Source: Actinokineospora pegani (GTDB lineage Bacteria; Actinomycetota; Actinomycetes; Mycobacteriales; Pseudonocardiaceae). Taken from it: 64,000 bases of DNA. A program made the position numbers and the translations under genes. The notes under the pieces were generated by a model, which saw only the letters and a list, made by a program, of their open reading frames with translations, was not told where the DNA came from and did no database searches. Below are positions 26,565-35,777 of this stretch, in pieces. The stretch covers positions 62,001 to 126,000 of the forward strand of contig NZ_WHOL01000121.1 in the NCBI RefSeq assembly GCF_009745975.1, read 5' to 3'. Each line of letters opens with the position of its first letter. Position 1 is the stretch's first letter.

Positions 26565-27185
26565 TCAGGCCGAAGTGGGGTCCCAGTCCGGGACGTCCTC
26601 GTCCTCGGTGGCCAGCTCGGCCTTGACCACCCGGAAGGCCAGCCCCTCCGAGTAGCCGCGGCGGGCGAGCATGCCGACGAGGCGGCGGAGGCGGACCTCG
26701 GCGGCCAGGCCCCGGGTGGCGGGGAGCTTGCGGCGGACCAGCTCGCGGGCGCGGGACTCCTCGGCGTCGGCGTCGACCACCTCGAGGGCGTCATCGGCGA
26801 TGGTCTGGTCCACGCCCTTGCGGCGCAGCTCCTGAGCGATCGCGCGGCGGCCGAGGCCCTTGTTCGCGTGGCGGGCGCGAACCCACGACTCGGCGAAGGC
26901 CTCGTCGTTGATCAGCCCCGCCTTGTCGAACTTGGCCAGCACCTCCTGCGCGACCTCCGGCGGGATCTCGCGCTTGTGCAGGCCCTGCTCGAGCTCGAGC
27001 CGGGTGTGGTCGCGCATGGCCAGCAAGCGGTAGCAGATGTCCCTGGCCCTGGCCGCCGGGTCCTGGTCCTGGGCGGACCCGGACCGGCGGGACGAGCCGG
27101 GCTCCCCCGGCCCGGCGCCGGGTGCCCGGGAGGTCGAGTCCGCGCCCGACCCCCCGGTCCTGCGTGGGTACTTGCGACCGGTCAT
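26565..27185 (-). CDS. recX: regulatory protein RecX
   Basis: A 206-residue modulator that binds RecA filaments and limits recombinase activity. A disordered, charged N-terminus (about 1-45) precedes the three-helix RecX repeats: [60 protein letters not shown]. It lies 11 bases behind recA on the same strand, the standard operon order. Confidence 0.95.
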   Translation of the reverse strand: MTGRKYPRRTGGSGADSTSRAPGAGPGEPGSSRRSGSAQDQDPAARARDICYRLLAMRDHTRLELEQGLHKREIPPEVAQEVLAKFDKAGLINDEAFAESWVRARHANKGLGRRAIAQELRRKGVDQTIADDALEVVDADAEESRARELVRRKLPATRGLAAEVRLRRLVGMLARRGYSEGLAFRVVKAELATEDEDVPDWDPTSA

Positions 27186-27196
27186 GACCGGTCCGC

Positions 27197-28249
27197 TCAG
27201 AACTCGACCGGGGCGGCGGCGTCGGCGGCCGTCTCCTCGACGTCCAGCTTGGCCCCGATGCCGAGCTTCTCCTTGATCCGCTTCTCGACCTCGTTGGCCA
27301 CGTCGGGGTTCTCCAGCAGGAACTTGCGGGCGTTCTCCTTGCCCTGCCCCAACTGGTCGCCCTCGTAGGTGTACCAGGCGCCGGACTTGCGCAGGATTCC
27401 CTGGTCGACGCCCATGTCGATCAGCGAGCCCTCGCGGCTGACGCCCTTGCCGTAGAGGATGTCGAACTCGGCCTGCTTGAACGGCGGCGCGACCTTGTTC
27501 TTCACGACCTTGACCCGGGTGCGGTTGCCGACCGGCTCGCCGCCGTCCTTGAGGGTCTCGATCCGGCGCACGTCCAGGCGGACCGAGGCGTAGAACTTCA
27601 GCGCCTTGCCACCGGTCGTGGTCTCCGGGGACCCGAACATCACGCCGATCTTCTCGCGGAGCTGGTTGATGAAGATGGCCGTGGTGCCGGTGTTGCTCAT
27701 CGCGCCGGTCATCTTGCGCAGCGCCTGGCTCATCAGCCGGGCCTGCAGGCCGACGTGGTTGTCGCCCATCTCGCCCTCGATCTCGGCGCGGGGCACCAGG
27801 GCCGCCACGGAGTCGATGACGAGGATGTCGAGCGCGCCGGAGCGGATCAGCATGTCCGCGATCTCCAGCGCCTGCTCGCCGGTGTCGGGCTGCGACACCA
27901 GGAGCGCGTCGGTGTCGACACCCAGCGCCTTGGCGTAGTCCGGGTCGAGCGCGTGCTCGGCGTCGATGAACGCCGCGATGCCGCCCAGGCGCTGGGCGTT
28001 GGCCACCGCGTGCAGGGCCACCGTCGTCTTACCGGAGGACTCCGGGCCGTAGATCTCGACCACGCGCCCGCGCGGCAGGCCGCCGATGCCCAGGGCCACG
28101 TCCAGGGCGATGGCCCCGGTCGGGATCACCTGGACGGGGGCCCGGCCCTCGTCGCCCAGTCGCATGACCGAGCCCTTGCCGAAGTTCTTGTCGATCTGGG
28201 CCAGGGCGAGTTCGAGCGCCTTGTCCCGGTCGGGTGCTGCTGGTGCCAT
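27197..28249 (-). CDS. recA: recombinase RecA
   Basis: A 350-residue DNA-strand-exchange ATPase and co-protease for LexA. Walker A is GPESSGKT (68-75), Walker [15 protein letters not shown], loop L1 [22 protein letters not shown] and loop L2 with [28 protein letters not shown]; the C-terminus is acidic. No intein is present. The ATG at 28249 has GAGGTGG upstream and begins the family-typical [16 protein letters not shown]; an in-frame start at 28282 would add 11 residues. An SOS box lies about 127 bases upstream. Confidence 0.98.
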   Translation of the reverse strand: MAPAAPDRDKALELALAQIDKNFGKGSVMRLGDEGRAPVQVIPTGAIALDVALGIGGLPRGRVVEIYGPESSGKTTVALHAVANAQRLGGIAAFIDAEHALDPDYAKALGVDTDALLVSQPDTGEQALEIADMLIRSGALDILVIDSVAALVPRAEIEGEMGDNHVGLQARLMSQALRKMTGAMSNTGTTAIFINQLREKIGVMFGSPETTTGGKALKFYASVRLDVRRIETLKDGGEPVGNRTRVKVVKNKVAPPFKQAEFDILYGKGVSREGSLIDMGVDQGILRKSGAWYTYEGDQLGQGKENARKFLLENPDVANEVEKRIKEKLGIGAKLDVEETAADAAAPVEF

Positions 28250-28334
28250 CTTCGATCCACCTCGAGTCTGTTTCGTGCTCACGCGCCAGACGCTACGGGC
28301 AGGGACCGACGTTTTTCGCCAGGCGCCGCCGTCC

Positions 28335-28343
28335 TGTGGACAA
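28335..28343. promoter_or_regulatory. isolated perfect DnaA box in the recA leader
   Basis: TGTGGACAA, the reverse complement of TTGTCCACA, lies 86 bases upstream of the recA ATG and 33 bases inside the SOS box. A single box may be chance; another perfect copy lies at 44263-44271. Confidence 0.35.
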
Positions 28344-28375
28344 CTCGGCGCGGTTGGCCCCGTGCCGACAGGGTA

Positions 28376-28391
28376 ACGAACAGGTGTTCGA
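28376..28391. promoter_or_regulatory. LexA (SOS) box upstream of recA
   Basis: On the minus strand TCGAACACCTGTTCGT, one mismatch from TCGAAC-N4-GTTCGA. Its distance to recA (about 127 bases) and the core AACAGGTGTTCG resemble the mycobacterial recA SOS promoter. Confidence 0.8.
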
Positions 28392-28418
28392 CCCCGGGCA
28401 CCGACACGCCCGTCCTGC

Positions 28419-28613
28419 TCAGCGCCGCTCGGCGGGGACCTCGAACGCGTCGCAGACCGCCTGCCAGATCTCCCTGGTCGACAAGCCGGCGTCCAGCGCC
28501 TGGTCGACGGTGCGGCCGCCGAGGGCGGAGAAGACGTGGTCCTGGGCGATGGTGTCGGCCCGCAGGGCGCCGAACTCCTCGGCGAGCCTGGACCGGAAGG
28601 CGGTGATGCGCAT
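28419..28613 (-). CDS. DUF3046 protein
   Basis: A 64-residue protein of the small actinobacterial family found next to recA (Rv2738c position). The sequence matches throughout: [15 protein letters not shown]...[19 protein letters not shown] and [11 protein letters not shown]. No ribosome site is visible at 28613, but TAGACT lies 8 bases before the ATG, as in leaderless actinobacterial genes. The role is unknown. Its stop is close to the recA SOS box. Confidence 0.85.
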   Translation of the reverse strand: MRITAFRSRLAEEFGALRADTIAQDHVFSALGGRTVDQALDAGLSTREIWQAVCDAFEVPAERR

Positions 28614-28656
28614 CGACGCCGAGTCTAGAACGGGCGGGAACTGGCAGAATGGCGGC

Positions 28657-28788
28657 ATGCACCTGATCGCCATCGAAGGGCCGACCGCGGCCGAGAGCCT
28701 CTGGCTCGACATCGGGGTGGCGGCCGCCTGCCTCTCCGCGCTCCTGTTCGGGATCGGCTACCTGATCCGCAACCGCCGGGGCCGCTGA
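28657..28788 (+). CDS. 43-residue single-helix membrane protein
   Basis: A tiny plus-strand gene encoding an acidic N-terminus (EGPTAAESLWL), one hydrophobic helix (IGVAAACLSALLFGIGYLI) and a basic end RNRRGR. It is divergent from DUF3046, whose ATG lies 43 bases away. CAGAAT sits 6 bases before the ATG, so it may be leaderless; no ribosome site is seen. The helix and the positive end support reality, but the short length limits certainty. Function unknown. Confidence 0.5.
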   Translation: MHLIAIEGPTAAESLWLDIGVAAACLSALLFGIGYLIRNRRGR

Positions 28789-28795
28789 CCCCGGC

Positions 28796-30652
28796 TCACG
28801 TGCCCGGCTGGACGGTCTTGGCGAAGTAGTCGGCGAGCCCGTCGGGGGTCAGGTCGTCGCCGCTGCGCGAGACCCAGCCGACCAGCGGCCGGTCCTTGAC
28901 CGTGAACACCAGCACCCCGGTGCTGCCGGACACCCCGGCCCGGTAGCTGCCGTCGAGACCGTTGCCGCCCCAGTCGGCGAGGACGTGGTCGCCGTCGGTC
29001 ATCGCCCCCAGCTCCTCGCGCAGCACCCCTTGGACCTCGTCCTGCGAGCCGAGTTGGGCGTAGCTGACGGTGTAGGACTCCGGCAGCGCGCAGGTGACGT
29101 CGGCGAGGGCGTCGGCCTCGGCGGCCCGGCAGGTGTCGCCGTCGGGGACCGTGCCCGCGAGCTGGCGCAGGCACTCGGTGAAGCCCTGCCCGTCGCGGGC
29201 GCCCGCGCTCTGGCAGGCCTCGGCGGTGGGCAGGTCGTCGCCGGAGAGCAGGAAGAAGCCGCCGACCGCCGCCGCGACGACGACGACCGCCGCGCCCACC
29301 GCCGCGACGACCTTGCCGCGCCCGCCCGTCCGCCGCGGCGGGGTCGGGAAGTCGGTGCCCATCGGCGTCGGGAAGTCCGTGCCGAGCGGGGCGGTGTACT
29401 GGGCGGTGAACCCGGGCGGCGGGGTGGGGTAGCCGGGCTGCTGGTGCTGGGGCTGGTGGTGGACGGGCTGCTGCGCGGTCGGGTGCTGCGCCGGGAACCC
29501 GCCGGTGGGCGGCGGGGGCGTCGGCAGGCCCGCGGGCGCGGCCGGGGCGGTCGACTGGTTGACCCCGCCGGTGCGCAGGCTGATGCCCTCCTGGGTGACC
29601 TGGTGCGCGCCCAGCGCCACCGCGGTCTCGGGCTGGTCGAGGCTGGTCGGCACGACCCGCAGCTGCTCGGCGATGAGCTGGGCGACCAGCGGGATGCGGC
29701 TGGACCCGCCGACGAGGTAGATGCCGCTGAGCCGGTCGGTGCTCAGGCCGGTGGCGCGGATCGTGGCCGCCAGCAGCTCCACGCTGCGCAGCATGTTGGG
29801 CCGGATCAGGCCCTCGAGCTCGCTGCGGGTGACGAGCACGTCGTCGAACGGCTCGGGCAACGGCACCTCGGTCTGCGGGTGCCGCGACAGCGCCTCCTTG
29901 CCCGCCTTGACGTCCTCCTGCAGCGCGCGCCTGGCCCGGCGGTCGGCGGTGGTCTCCGGGCGCAGCAGGTGCTGCCAGCCCGCCGGGTCGCGGTGCGAGA
30001 CCTGGCGGCCGACGTGCTCGAGCAGGGTCTGGTCGACGTCCATGCCGCCGAGGTCGGGCAGGCCGCCCTCGTCGAGCACGGCGAACCCGGACTGGGTCGC
30101 GGCGACCACGGCGACGTCGAAGGTGCCCGCGCCGAGGTCGTAGACGGCCAGCGCCTGGCCGGGCAGCAGGGTGTGGCCGAGCGAGGCGAAGTGCGCGGCG
30201 GCGGCGACCGGCTCGGGGACGAGCACCAGCGCCGAGCCCAGCCCGGCGAGGCGGGCGGCGGAGAGCAGCACGTTGCGCCGCACCGGTCCCCACTGCGCGG
30301 GGTGGGTCAGCCGGACCTCGTCGGGGGCCGCGCCGCCGAGCTGGCGGGAGGTCTCGTCGGCGACTCGCTTGAGGACCGCGGCCAGCGCCTCGGAGACCGG
30401 GACGACGGTGTCGCCGAGCAGCAGCGTGCCCTCGTCGATGCGGCGCTTGGGGTTGGGCTCGAAGCGCGAGGGGTCCAGCCGGGCGCGGCGCTCGGCGTCG
30501 CGGCCGACCACGATCGAGCCGTCCTCCTCGGCGAACACCGCCGAGGGCATCGTCGCCGAACCGTCCACTTCGACCACCCGGGGTGGGCGGCCGTGCGCGG
30601 AGAGCACCGCGACGGTGTTGGACGTGCCGAGGTCGACTGACAGAACCCGCAT
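28796..30652 (-). CDS. membrane-anchored Hsp70-like protein (copy 1)
   Basis: A 618-residue protein. Residues 1-360 form an Hsp70/actin-type ATPase with DLGTSNTV (7-14), DLGAGTFDV (172-180) and LVGGSSRIPLV (313-323). A Pro/Gln-rich linker (365-440) and one membrane helix (447-469) follow, then an extracytoplasmic domain of about 145 residues with four cysteines that could form two disulfides. The usual Hsp70 peptide-binding domain is absent, so it is probably an ATPase-coupled membrane sensor or anchor rather than a classical chaperone. It lies directly after a paralogue on the same strand. Confidence 0.85.
   Translation of the reverse strand: MRVLSVDLGTSNTVAVLSAHGRPPRVVEVDGSATMPSAVFAEEDGSIVVGRDAERRARLDPSRFEPNPKRRIDEGTLLLGDTVVPVSEALAAVLKRVADETSRQLGGAAPDEVRLTHPAQWGPVRRNVLLSAARLAGLGSALVLVPEPVAAAAHFASLGHTLLPGQALAVYDLGAGTFDVAVVAATQSGFAVLDEGGLPDLGGMDVDQTLLEHVGRQVSHRDPAGWQHLLRPETTADRRARRALQEDVKAGKEALSRHPQTEVPLPEPFDDVLVTRSELEGLIRPNMLRSVELLAATIRATGLSTDRLSGIYLVGGSSRIPLVAQLIAEQLRVVPTSLDQPETAVALGAHQVTQEGISLRTGGVNQSTAPAAPAGLPTPPPPTGGFPAQHPTAQQPVHHQPQHQQPGYPTPPPGFTAQYTAPLGTDFPTPMGTDFPTPPRRTGGRGKVVAAVGAAVVVVAAAVGGFFLLSGDDLPTAEACQSAGARDGQGFTECLRQLAGTVPDGDTCRAAEADALADVTCALPESYTVSYAQLGSQDEVQGVLREELGAMTDGDHVLADWGGNGLDGSYRAGVSGSTGVLVFTVKDRPLVGWVSRSGDDLTPDGLADYFAKTVQPGT
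29622..29726. repeat. 105-bp block identical between the two Hsp70-like genes
   Basis: Bases 29622-29726 are identical to 31660-31764 without a mismatch, while flanking sequence differs at many wobble positions. The block encodes the end of the ATPase domain (VGGSSRIPLVAQLIAEQLRV region). This pattern suggests recent gene conversion within an older duplication. Confidence 0.9.
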
Positions 30653-30728
30653 TCTTCCCCTCCCGCTGGGGACCGCCCGGGTCCCGCCCCGGTCAGTCTC
30701 GCACAGCGCCCCGGCGGGGCACGGCAGG

Positions 30729-32693
30729 TCAGGCGCCGGGTTTGACCGTGCTGGTGAAGTAGTCGACCAGCGGGGTGCTCGAGCCGCCGCCGATGCTCAC
30801 GACGGCGCCCAGCAGCGGGGTGTCGTCCACGGTGAAGAAGAGCAGACCCTGGCCGCCGAGGTCGACGGCGTAGTAGGTGCCGGTGAGCCCCGCACCGCTC
30901 CACTTGGCGCTGGTCGAGGCCGAGCGCGACGAGCCCATCTCGGTGAACGCCTGCTCGATGTTGGACATCACCTGGTTCTGGTTGGGGAACTGGTAGTACA
31001 GCGCGCTGTACCCGTTGCCCAGGTCGCAGGTGACCGCCGCGGCGCCGTCGGTGTCGAGGGTCTCGCCGTTGATCCGCATGCCCGACTGGCAGTTCCGCTC
31101 GGCGACCTGGCTGGCGAGCTCGCGCATGCAGCCGGTGAAGCCCTGCGAGTCGGTCTTGGTGTCGGAGCAGTCCGCGACGTCGCTGCCGCCGGTGGTGGCC
31201 AGCACGACGCTGAGCACGAGGACGAGGGCCAGCCCGACCGAGCCCAGGACGACCCACAGCTTGGTGTTCGACCCGGCGCGCTGCTGCGGGAAGTGCGGCG
31301 CCTGCTGGTGCGGCCCGGGTTGCGGCTGGCGCTGCTGGGGCAGGGGCTGGGAGTTCATCCTCGGCTGCTGGTTCTGCGCCGGGACGGGGTTCGACTGCGG
31401 GTTGCGCGGGGCGGCGGCGTGGGGGCCGGGGTTCTGCGCCGGGACGGGCCGCGACGGGGGGTTCTGCTGGGCGGGCCGCTGCTGCGGGCCGCTGGGGAAC
31501 TTGGGGTGCTGGACCGTGGCGGTCTCGCCCGAGGTGAAGCCGCCGGTGCGCGGCGGGATGACCGCGCGGGTGCGGGCGACGGCGTCGACCGCGCCGGACA
31601 TGTCGCCGGTGCGCAGGGTGATGCCCTCCTGGGGCACGTGGTGGGCGCCGAGGGCGACGGCGGTCTCGGGCTGGTCGAGGCTGGTCGGCACGACCCGCAG
31701 CTGCTCGGCGATGAGCTGGGCGACCAGCGGGATGCGGCTGGACCCGCCGACGAGGTAGATGCCGACGAGCTGCTCGGGGGTCAGGCCGGTGGTGCGGATC
31801 GTGGCGGCCAGCAGCTCCACGCTGCGCAGCATGCCCGGCCGGATCAGCGCCTCCAGCTCGACCCGGCTGACCAGCACGTCGTCGAACGGGTCGGGCAGCG
31901 GCACCTCGGTCTGCGGGTGCCGCGACAGCGCCTCCTTGGCGGCCTTGACGTCCTCGCGCAGGGTGCGCTGGGCGCGGCGGTCGCTGGTGGACTCCGGACG
32001 CAGCAGCCGCTGCCAGCCAGCCGGGTCCCGGTGCGACACCGCGCGGCCGACGTGCTCGAGCAGTGCCTGGTCGACGTCGAGACCGCCGAGGTCGGGCAGG
32101 CCCGCCTCGGCGAGGACGGCGAACCCGCTCTGGGTGGCGCCGACGACGGCCACGTCGAAGGTGCCCGCGCCGAGGTCGTAGACGGCCAGCGCCTGGCCCG
32201 CGGCGAGGGTCTGGCCGGGGAAGGAGGCGAAGTGCGCGGCGGCGGCGACCGGCTCGGGGACCAGCGCGAGGTTGGAGCCCGAGCCCGCCTGCCTGGCGGC
32301 CGACAGCAGCACGTTGCGCCGGACCGGGCCCCACTGGGCGGGGTGGGTCAGCCGGACCTCGTCCGGCTTGCCCCCGCCGAGCTGGCGGGTGGTCTCGTCG
32401 ACGACGCGGCGCAGCACGCCCGCCAGCGCGTCGGTGACGGGCACGACCTGGTCGCCGAGCAGCAGGGTGCCCTCGTCGACGCGGCGCTTGGGGTTGGGTT
32501 CGAAGCGGGCGGGGTCGAGCCGGGCGCGGCGCTCGGCGTCGCGGCCGACGACGAGCTCGCCCCCCTCGGCGGCGAACACGGCGGAGGGCATCATCGACGC
32601 GCCGTCCACGTCGACCACGCGCGGTGGGCGACCGTGCGCGGCCAGTACGGCGACCGTGTTCGAGGTGCCGAGATCCACCGACAGGACGTTCAC
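30729..32693 (-). CDS. membrane-anchored Hsp70-like protein (copy 2)
   Basis: A 654-residue paralogue of the downstream gene with the same plan: ATPase domain 1-362 (DLGTSNTV, DLGAGTFDV, LVGGSSRIPLV), a longer Pro/Gln/Asn-rich linker (about 375-475), a membrane helix (about 478-500) and an extracytoplasmic domain with cysteines near 509, the middle and the VTCDLGNGY strand. The ATPase halves are far more alike than the linkers and outer domains, which suggests different ligands outside the cell. The two genes are 76 bases apart and probably share a transcript. Confidence 0.85.
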   Translation of the reverse strand: MNVLSVDLGTSNTVAVLAAHGRPPRVVDVDGASMMPSAVFAAEGGELVVGRDAERRARLDPARFEPNPKRRVDEGTLLLGDQVVPVTDALAGVLRRVVDETTRQLGGGKPDEVRLTHPAQWGPVRRNVLLSAARQAGSGSNLALVPEPVAAAAHFASFPGQTLAAGQALAVYDLGAGTFDVAVVGATQSGFAVLAEAGLPDLGGLDVDQALLEHVGRAVSHRDPAGWQRLLRPESTSDRRAQRTLREDVKAAKEALSRHPQTEVPLPDPFDDVLVSRVELEALIRPGMLRSVELLAATIRTTGLTPEQLVGIYLVGGSSRIPLVAQLIAEQLRVVPTSLDQPETAVALGAHHVPQEGITLRTGDMSGAVDAVARTRAVIPPRTGGFTSGETATVQHPKFPSGPQQRPAQQNPPSRPVPAQNPGPHAAAPRNPQSNPVPAQNQQPRMNSQPLPQQRQPQPGPHQQAPHFPQQRAGSNTKLWVVLGSVGLALVLVLSVVLATTGGSDVADCSDTKTDSQGFTGCMRELASQVAERNCQSGMRINGETLDTDGAAAVTCDLGNGYSALYYQFPNQNQVMSNIEQAFTEMGSSRSASTSAKWSGAGLTGTYYAVDLGGQGLLFFTVDDTPLLGAVVSIGGGSSTPLVDYFTSTVKPGA

Positions 32694-32811
32694 TGCTCTC
32701 CCCTCATCACCACCACGGCGCCAGGCCCACGCGCCAGGTGTGTCGCTGATGCTCCCACGAGCGATACGCGCGGCGGTCGGGGTCCGCCCATCTCGCGGGT
32801 GTGCGGGATCT

Positions 32812-32847
32812 GCCGGGGCCCCGGGCGGCGCGGCCCGGGGCCCCGGC
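32812..32847 (-). terminator. strong hairpin terminator after the opu operon
   Basis: Perfect 15-base G/C-only arms (32812-32826 and 32833-32847) with a 6-base loop, beginning 2 bases after the stop of the binding-protein gene. It isolates the opu operon from the Hsp70-like genes downstream. Confidence 0.85.
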
Positions 32848-32849
32848 GG

Positions 32850-33821
32850 TCACGGCAGGGCGATGACCCCCTCCTCGAGCAGGTAGTCGCGGGCGACCTC
32901 GACCGGGTCGGCCCCGTCGACGTCCACCTCGGCGCTGAGCTCCTGCATGGTGCGGTTGTCCATGCGCTCGACCAGGGGCTCGAGCACCTCCCGGATCTGC
33001 GGGTTCGCCTCGAGGAACTCGGTGCGGACCACCGGGGCGATGTTGTACTGCGGGAAGAACTTCCTGTCGTCCTCGATGAGCACGAGGTCGAGCGCGATGA
33101 TGCGCCCGTCGGTCGTGTAGACCTCGCCGAAGTTGCACGCCCCGTTGCCCAGTGCCGCGTACACCGCGCCCGAGCCGAAGATCTTCACGTTGCCCGGCGG
33201 GACGGTGAACCCGTAGGCCTTCTGCACGCCGGGGAACCCGTCGTCGCGGCTGATGAACTCGGTCTCCAGGCAGAAGGTGCCCTCCTGCGGCTGGGACTTG
33301 ACCAGCTCCGCGATCTGGCTGGTGTTCTCGACGCCGAGTCGCGCGGCCACCTCCTTGCGCATGGCGAAGGCGTAGGTGTTGTTCAGCTCCGCGTAGTCGA
33401 GCCACTCCAGACCGTTCTCGCGGTCCATCTCCCGCACGGCCTCGAACTGCTCTTGCTCGTCGGGGATCGGCGCGCTCTGCCCGAGGTAGCTGACCCACGC
33501 GGTGCCGGTGTACTCCCACTGGATGTCGATGTCGCCGGACACCAGCGCCTGCCGGGAGCTGTTGGAGCCCTGGATGTTGGTCAGGTCGACGACGTCGGCG
33601 CCCGCCGCGGCGAGCACGAACTCGGTCAGGTGCCCGACGATGATCTGCTCGGTGAAGTCCTTGGACCCCACGATGATCTGCACGCCGGACAGGTCGCCCT
33701 GCCCCGCCTCGGCCCCGCGCACCACGTCGAGCGGCAGCGCGAAGTCGCTGGAGAGCCCGCAGCCGGCGAGCGTGGCGCAGACCGCGGCGACAGCGGCGGT
33801 CCTGAGCTTGAGTTTCGGCAT
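32850..33821 (-). CDS. glycine betaine/choline-type ABC transporter substrate-binding lipoprotein
   Basis: A 323-residue lipoprotein of the OpuBC/ProX/OsmF class: lipobox LAGCG, the family-typical start VQIIVGSKDFTEQIIVGHLTEFVLAAAGADV, then IQWEYTGTAWVSYLG and EVYTTDGRIIALDL. Aromatic residues in these blocks usually form a cage for quaternary ammonium groups, so an osmoprotectant is likely; the exact ligand is not known. It is the last gene of a four-gene operon, starting one base after the permease stop. Confidence 0.9.
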   Translation of the reverse strand: MPKLKLRTAAVAAVCATLAGCGLSSDFALPLDVVRGAEAGQGDLSGVQIIVGSKDFTEQIIVGHLTEFVLAAAGADVVDLTNIQGSNSSRQALVSGDIDIQWEYTGTAWVSYLGQSAPIPDEQEQFEAVREMDRENGLEWLDYAELNNTYAFAMRKEVAARLGVENTSQIAELVKSQPQEGTFCLETEFISRDDGFPGVQKAYGFTVPPGNVKIFGSGAVYAALGNGACNFGEVYTTDGRIIALDLVLIEDDRKFFPQYNIAPVVRTEFLEANPQIREVLEPLVERMDNRTMQELSAEVDVDGADPVEVARDYLLEEGVIALP

Positions 33822-33822
33822 G

Positions 33823-34578
33823 TCAGCGCAGCCCCTTCGGTCCGAGCCAGCGCTCGGCGAGCGCGCCGAGCCAGTCCACGAGCAGGGCCAGGCCGACCGC
33901 CAGCACCGCGCCGGTGATCAGCACGGTCGGGCGGTTGAGCTTGTACCCGGTGTCGATGAGCAGGCCGAGGCCGCCGCCGTTGACGAAGGCGCCCAGGGTC
34001 GCGGTGCCCACCGCGAGGACCAGCGAGGTGCGCAGGCCCGCCAGGATCAGCGGCACGGCCAGCGGCAGCTCGATCCGGCGCAGCACCGCCGAGCCCGACA
34101 TCCCGGTGCCGCGGCCCGCCTCGACCAGCGCGGGCTCGACCGACTGGATGCCGACGACCGTGTTGCGCAGGACGGGCAGCAGCGAGTACACCGCGATGGG
34201 GATCGCCGCGGCCCAGAGGCCCTCCCACTCGGTCCAGAGGAAGAACAGCACCAGCACGCCGATGGCGGGGGCCGCCTGGCCGACGGTGGCCACGCCGAGC
34301 ACCACCGGGGCCGCCCAGCGCGCCCAGGTCCTGGTCACGATGACCCCGAGCGGGACGGCGATCACCACGACCATGGCCGTCACCACGAACGAGATGACCA
34401 GGTGGTCCCAGGTGTCGCGGAGCAGCTTGGCGGCGTTGATGTTGGCCTTCTCGATGGAGTCGAGCTCACCGGAGAACGCCCAGACCAGCACGGCGCCGAC
34501 GATGACGACCACGGCGATGGGCTGCCCGAGCATCCGCATCCGCTCCGCGCGCCTGGCGCGGGTGTCGACCGTCGTCAC
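33823..34578 (-). CDS. osmoprotectant-type ABC transporter permease (second)
   Basis: A 251-residue permease with about six helices and the coupling segment GIQSVEPALVEAGRGTGMSGSAVLRRIELPLAVPLILAG. It belongs to the OpuBB/OpuBD type and pairs with the permease at the operon start. Its ATG overlaps the stop of the ATPase gene by four bases (ATGA). Confidence 0.9.
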   Translation of the reverse strand: MTTVDTRARRAERMRMLGQPIAVVVIVGAVLVWAFSGELDSIEKANINAAKLLRDTWDHLVISFVVTAMVVVIAVPLGVIVTRTWARWAAPVVLGVATVGQAAPAIGVLVLFFLWTEWEGLWAAAIPIAVYSLLPVLRNTVVGIQSVEPALVEAGRGTGMSGSAVLRRIELPLAVPLILAGLRTSLVLAVGTATLGAFVNGGGLGLLIDTGYKLNRPTVLITGAVLAVGLALLVDWLGALAERWLGPKGLR

Positions 34579-35777
34579 GCCGATTCCCCCTCGGTGGTGG
34601 GCTCGTCGGTGTACTCCTCGCGCAGGGCGGCGATGGCCTCGGTGACCGTCTCGAGGCCGATGGTGCCCAGGTACTCGCCCTTGGCGCCGGTGACCGCGGC
34701 GTTGCCGCCCTCGGTGAGGATGGCCTCGAGCGCGTCGCGCAGGGTGGACTTGAGCGAGACCAGGTCGCCGACGGGCTTGCCCGCCTCGGCCAGCGAGGTG
34801 GCCGAGACCAGGTCGCGCACGTGCACCCAGCGGACCGGGCGGTTGCGCCGGTCGAGCACCAGGGCGAAGTGCAGCTTGCCCCTGGTCAGCCGCTCGCGCA
34901 GCTCCGGCACGGAGTCGTCGAGGGTGGCGGTGATGGCCTTGTCCCGGTCGAACTCGACGTCGCGCACGCGCAGCAGGGACAGCTGCTTGAGCGAGGCGCC
35001 CGCGCCGACGAAACCGGCGACGGTGTCGTCGGCCGGGTTGGCGAGGATCGCCTCGGGGGTGTCGAACTGCAGCACCTTCGAGCGCGCGCCCAGCACGGCG
35101 ATCCGGTCGCCGAGCTTGACCGCCTCGTCGAAGTCGTGGGTGACGAAGACGATCGTCTTGCCCAGCTCGCCCTGCAGGCGCAGCAGCTCGTCCTGCAGGT
35201 TGCCCCGGGTGATCGGGTCGACGGCGCCGAAGGGCTCGTCCATCAGCAGCACCGGCGGGTCGGCGGCGAGCGCGCGGGCGACGCCGACGCGCTGCTGCTG
35301 GCCGCCGGAGAGCTGGCGGGGGAAGCGGGTGGCGAAGTCGGGGTCGAGGCCGACGAGGTCGAGCATCTCCTCGACCCTGGCCGCTGTGCGCTTCTTGTCC
35401 CAGCCGAGCAGGCCCGGGACGACGCTGACGTTCTGCGCGACCGTCATGTGCGGGAACAGGCCCGCCTGCTGGATGGCGTAGCCGATCTTGCGCCGCAGCC
35501 GGTCCGGGTCGATCTTGAGCACGTCCTCGCCGCCGAGGTCGATGCGGCCCGAGGTCGGCTCGATCAGCCGGTTGATCATCTTCATGGTGGTCGTCTTGCC
35601 GCAGCCGGACGGGCCGACGAACACGGTGATCTGCCCCGCGGGCAGGGTCATCGACACGTTGTCGACCGCGGGCGCCTTCTGCCCGGGGTAGCGCTTGGTG
35701 ACGTTCTCCAGCGTGATCTCGACGCCCGTGTGGTCGGCGGGGCCGGGCTGGTCCGAGTCGGTGGTCTGGTCAGTCAC
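34575..35777 (-). CDS. osmoprotectant-type ABC transporter ATP-binding protein with CBS domains
   Basis: A 400-residue ATPase. The nucleotide-binding domain has Walker A GPSGCGKTTT, Q-loop AIQQAGLFPHMT, signature [16 protein letters not shown], Walker B VLLMDEPFGAVDP and the H-loop VTHDFDEA. The C-terminal part (about 275-385) looks like a pair of CBS domains, which in OpuA-type ATPases sense ionic strength or nucleotides and gate transport. The gene overlaps the upstream permease by 8 bases and the downstream one by 4. Confidence 0.93.
   Translation of the reverse strand: MTDQTTDSDQPGPADHTGVEITLENVTKRYPGQKAPAVDNVSMTLPAGQITVFVGPSGCGKTTTMKMINRLIEPTSGRIDLGGEDVLKIDPDRLRRKIGYAIQQAGLFPHMTVAQNVSVVPGLLGWDKKRTAARVEEMLDLVGLDPDFATRFPRQLSGGQQQRVGVARALAADPPVLLMDEPFGAVDPITRGNLQDELLRLQGELGKTIVFVTHDFDEAVKLGDRIAVLGARSKVLQFDTPEAILANPADDTVAGFVGAGASLKQLSLLRVRDVEFDRDKAITATLDDSVPELRERLTRGKLHFALVLDRRNRPVRWVHVRDLVSATSLAEAGKPVGDLVSLKSTLRDALEAILTEGGNAAVTGAKGEYLGTIGLETVTEAIAALREEYTDEPTTEGESA

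Noticed and set aside
30708-30720. Short hairpin between the two Hsp70-like genes
   Set aside because: The stem is only five base pairs (GCCCC/GGGGC), common by chance at this GC content.
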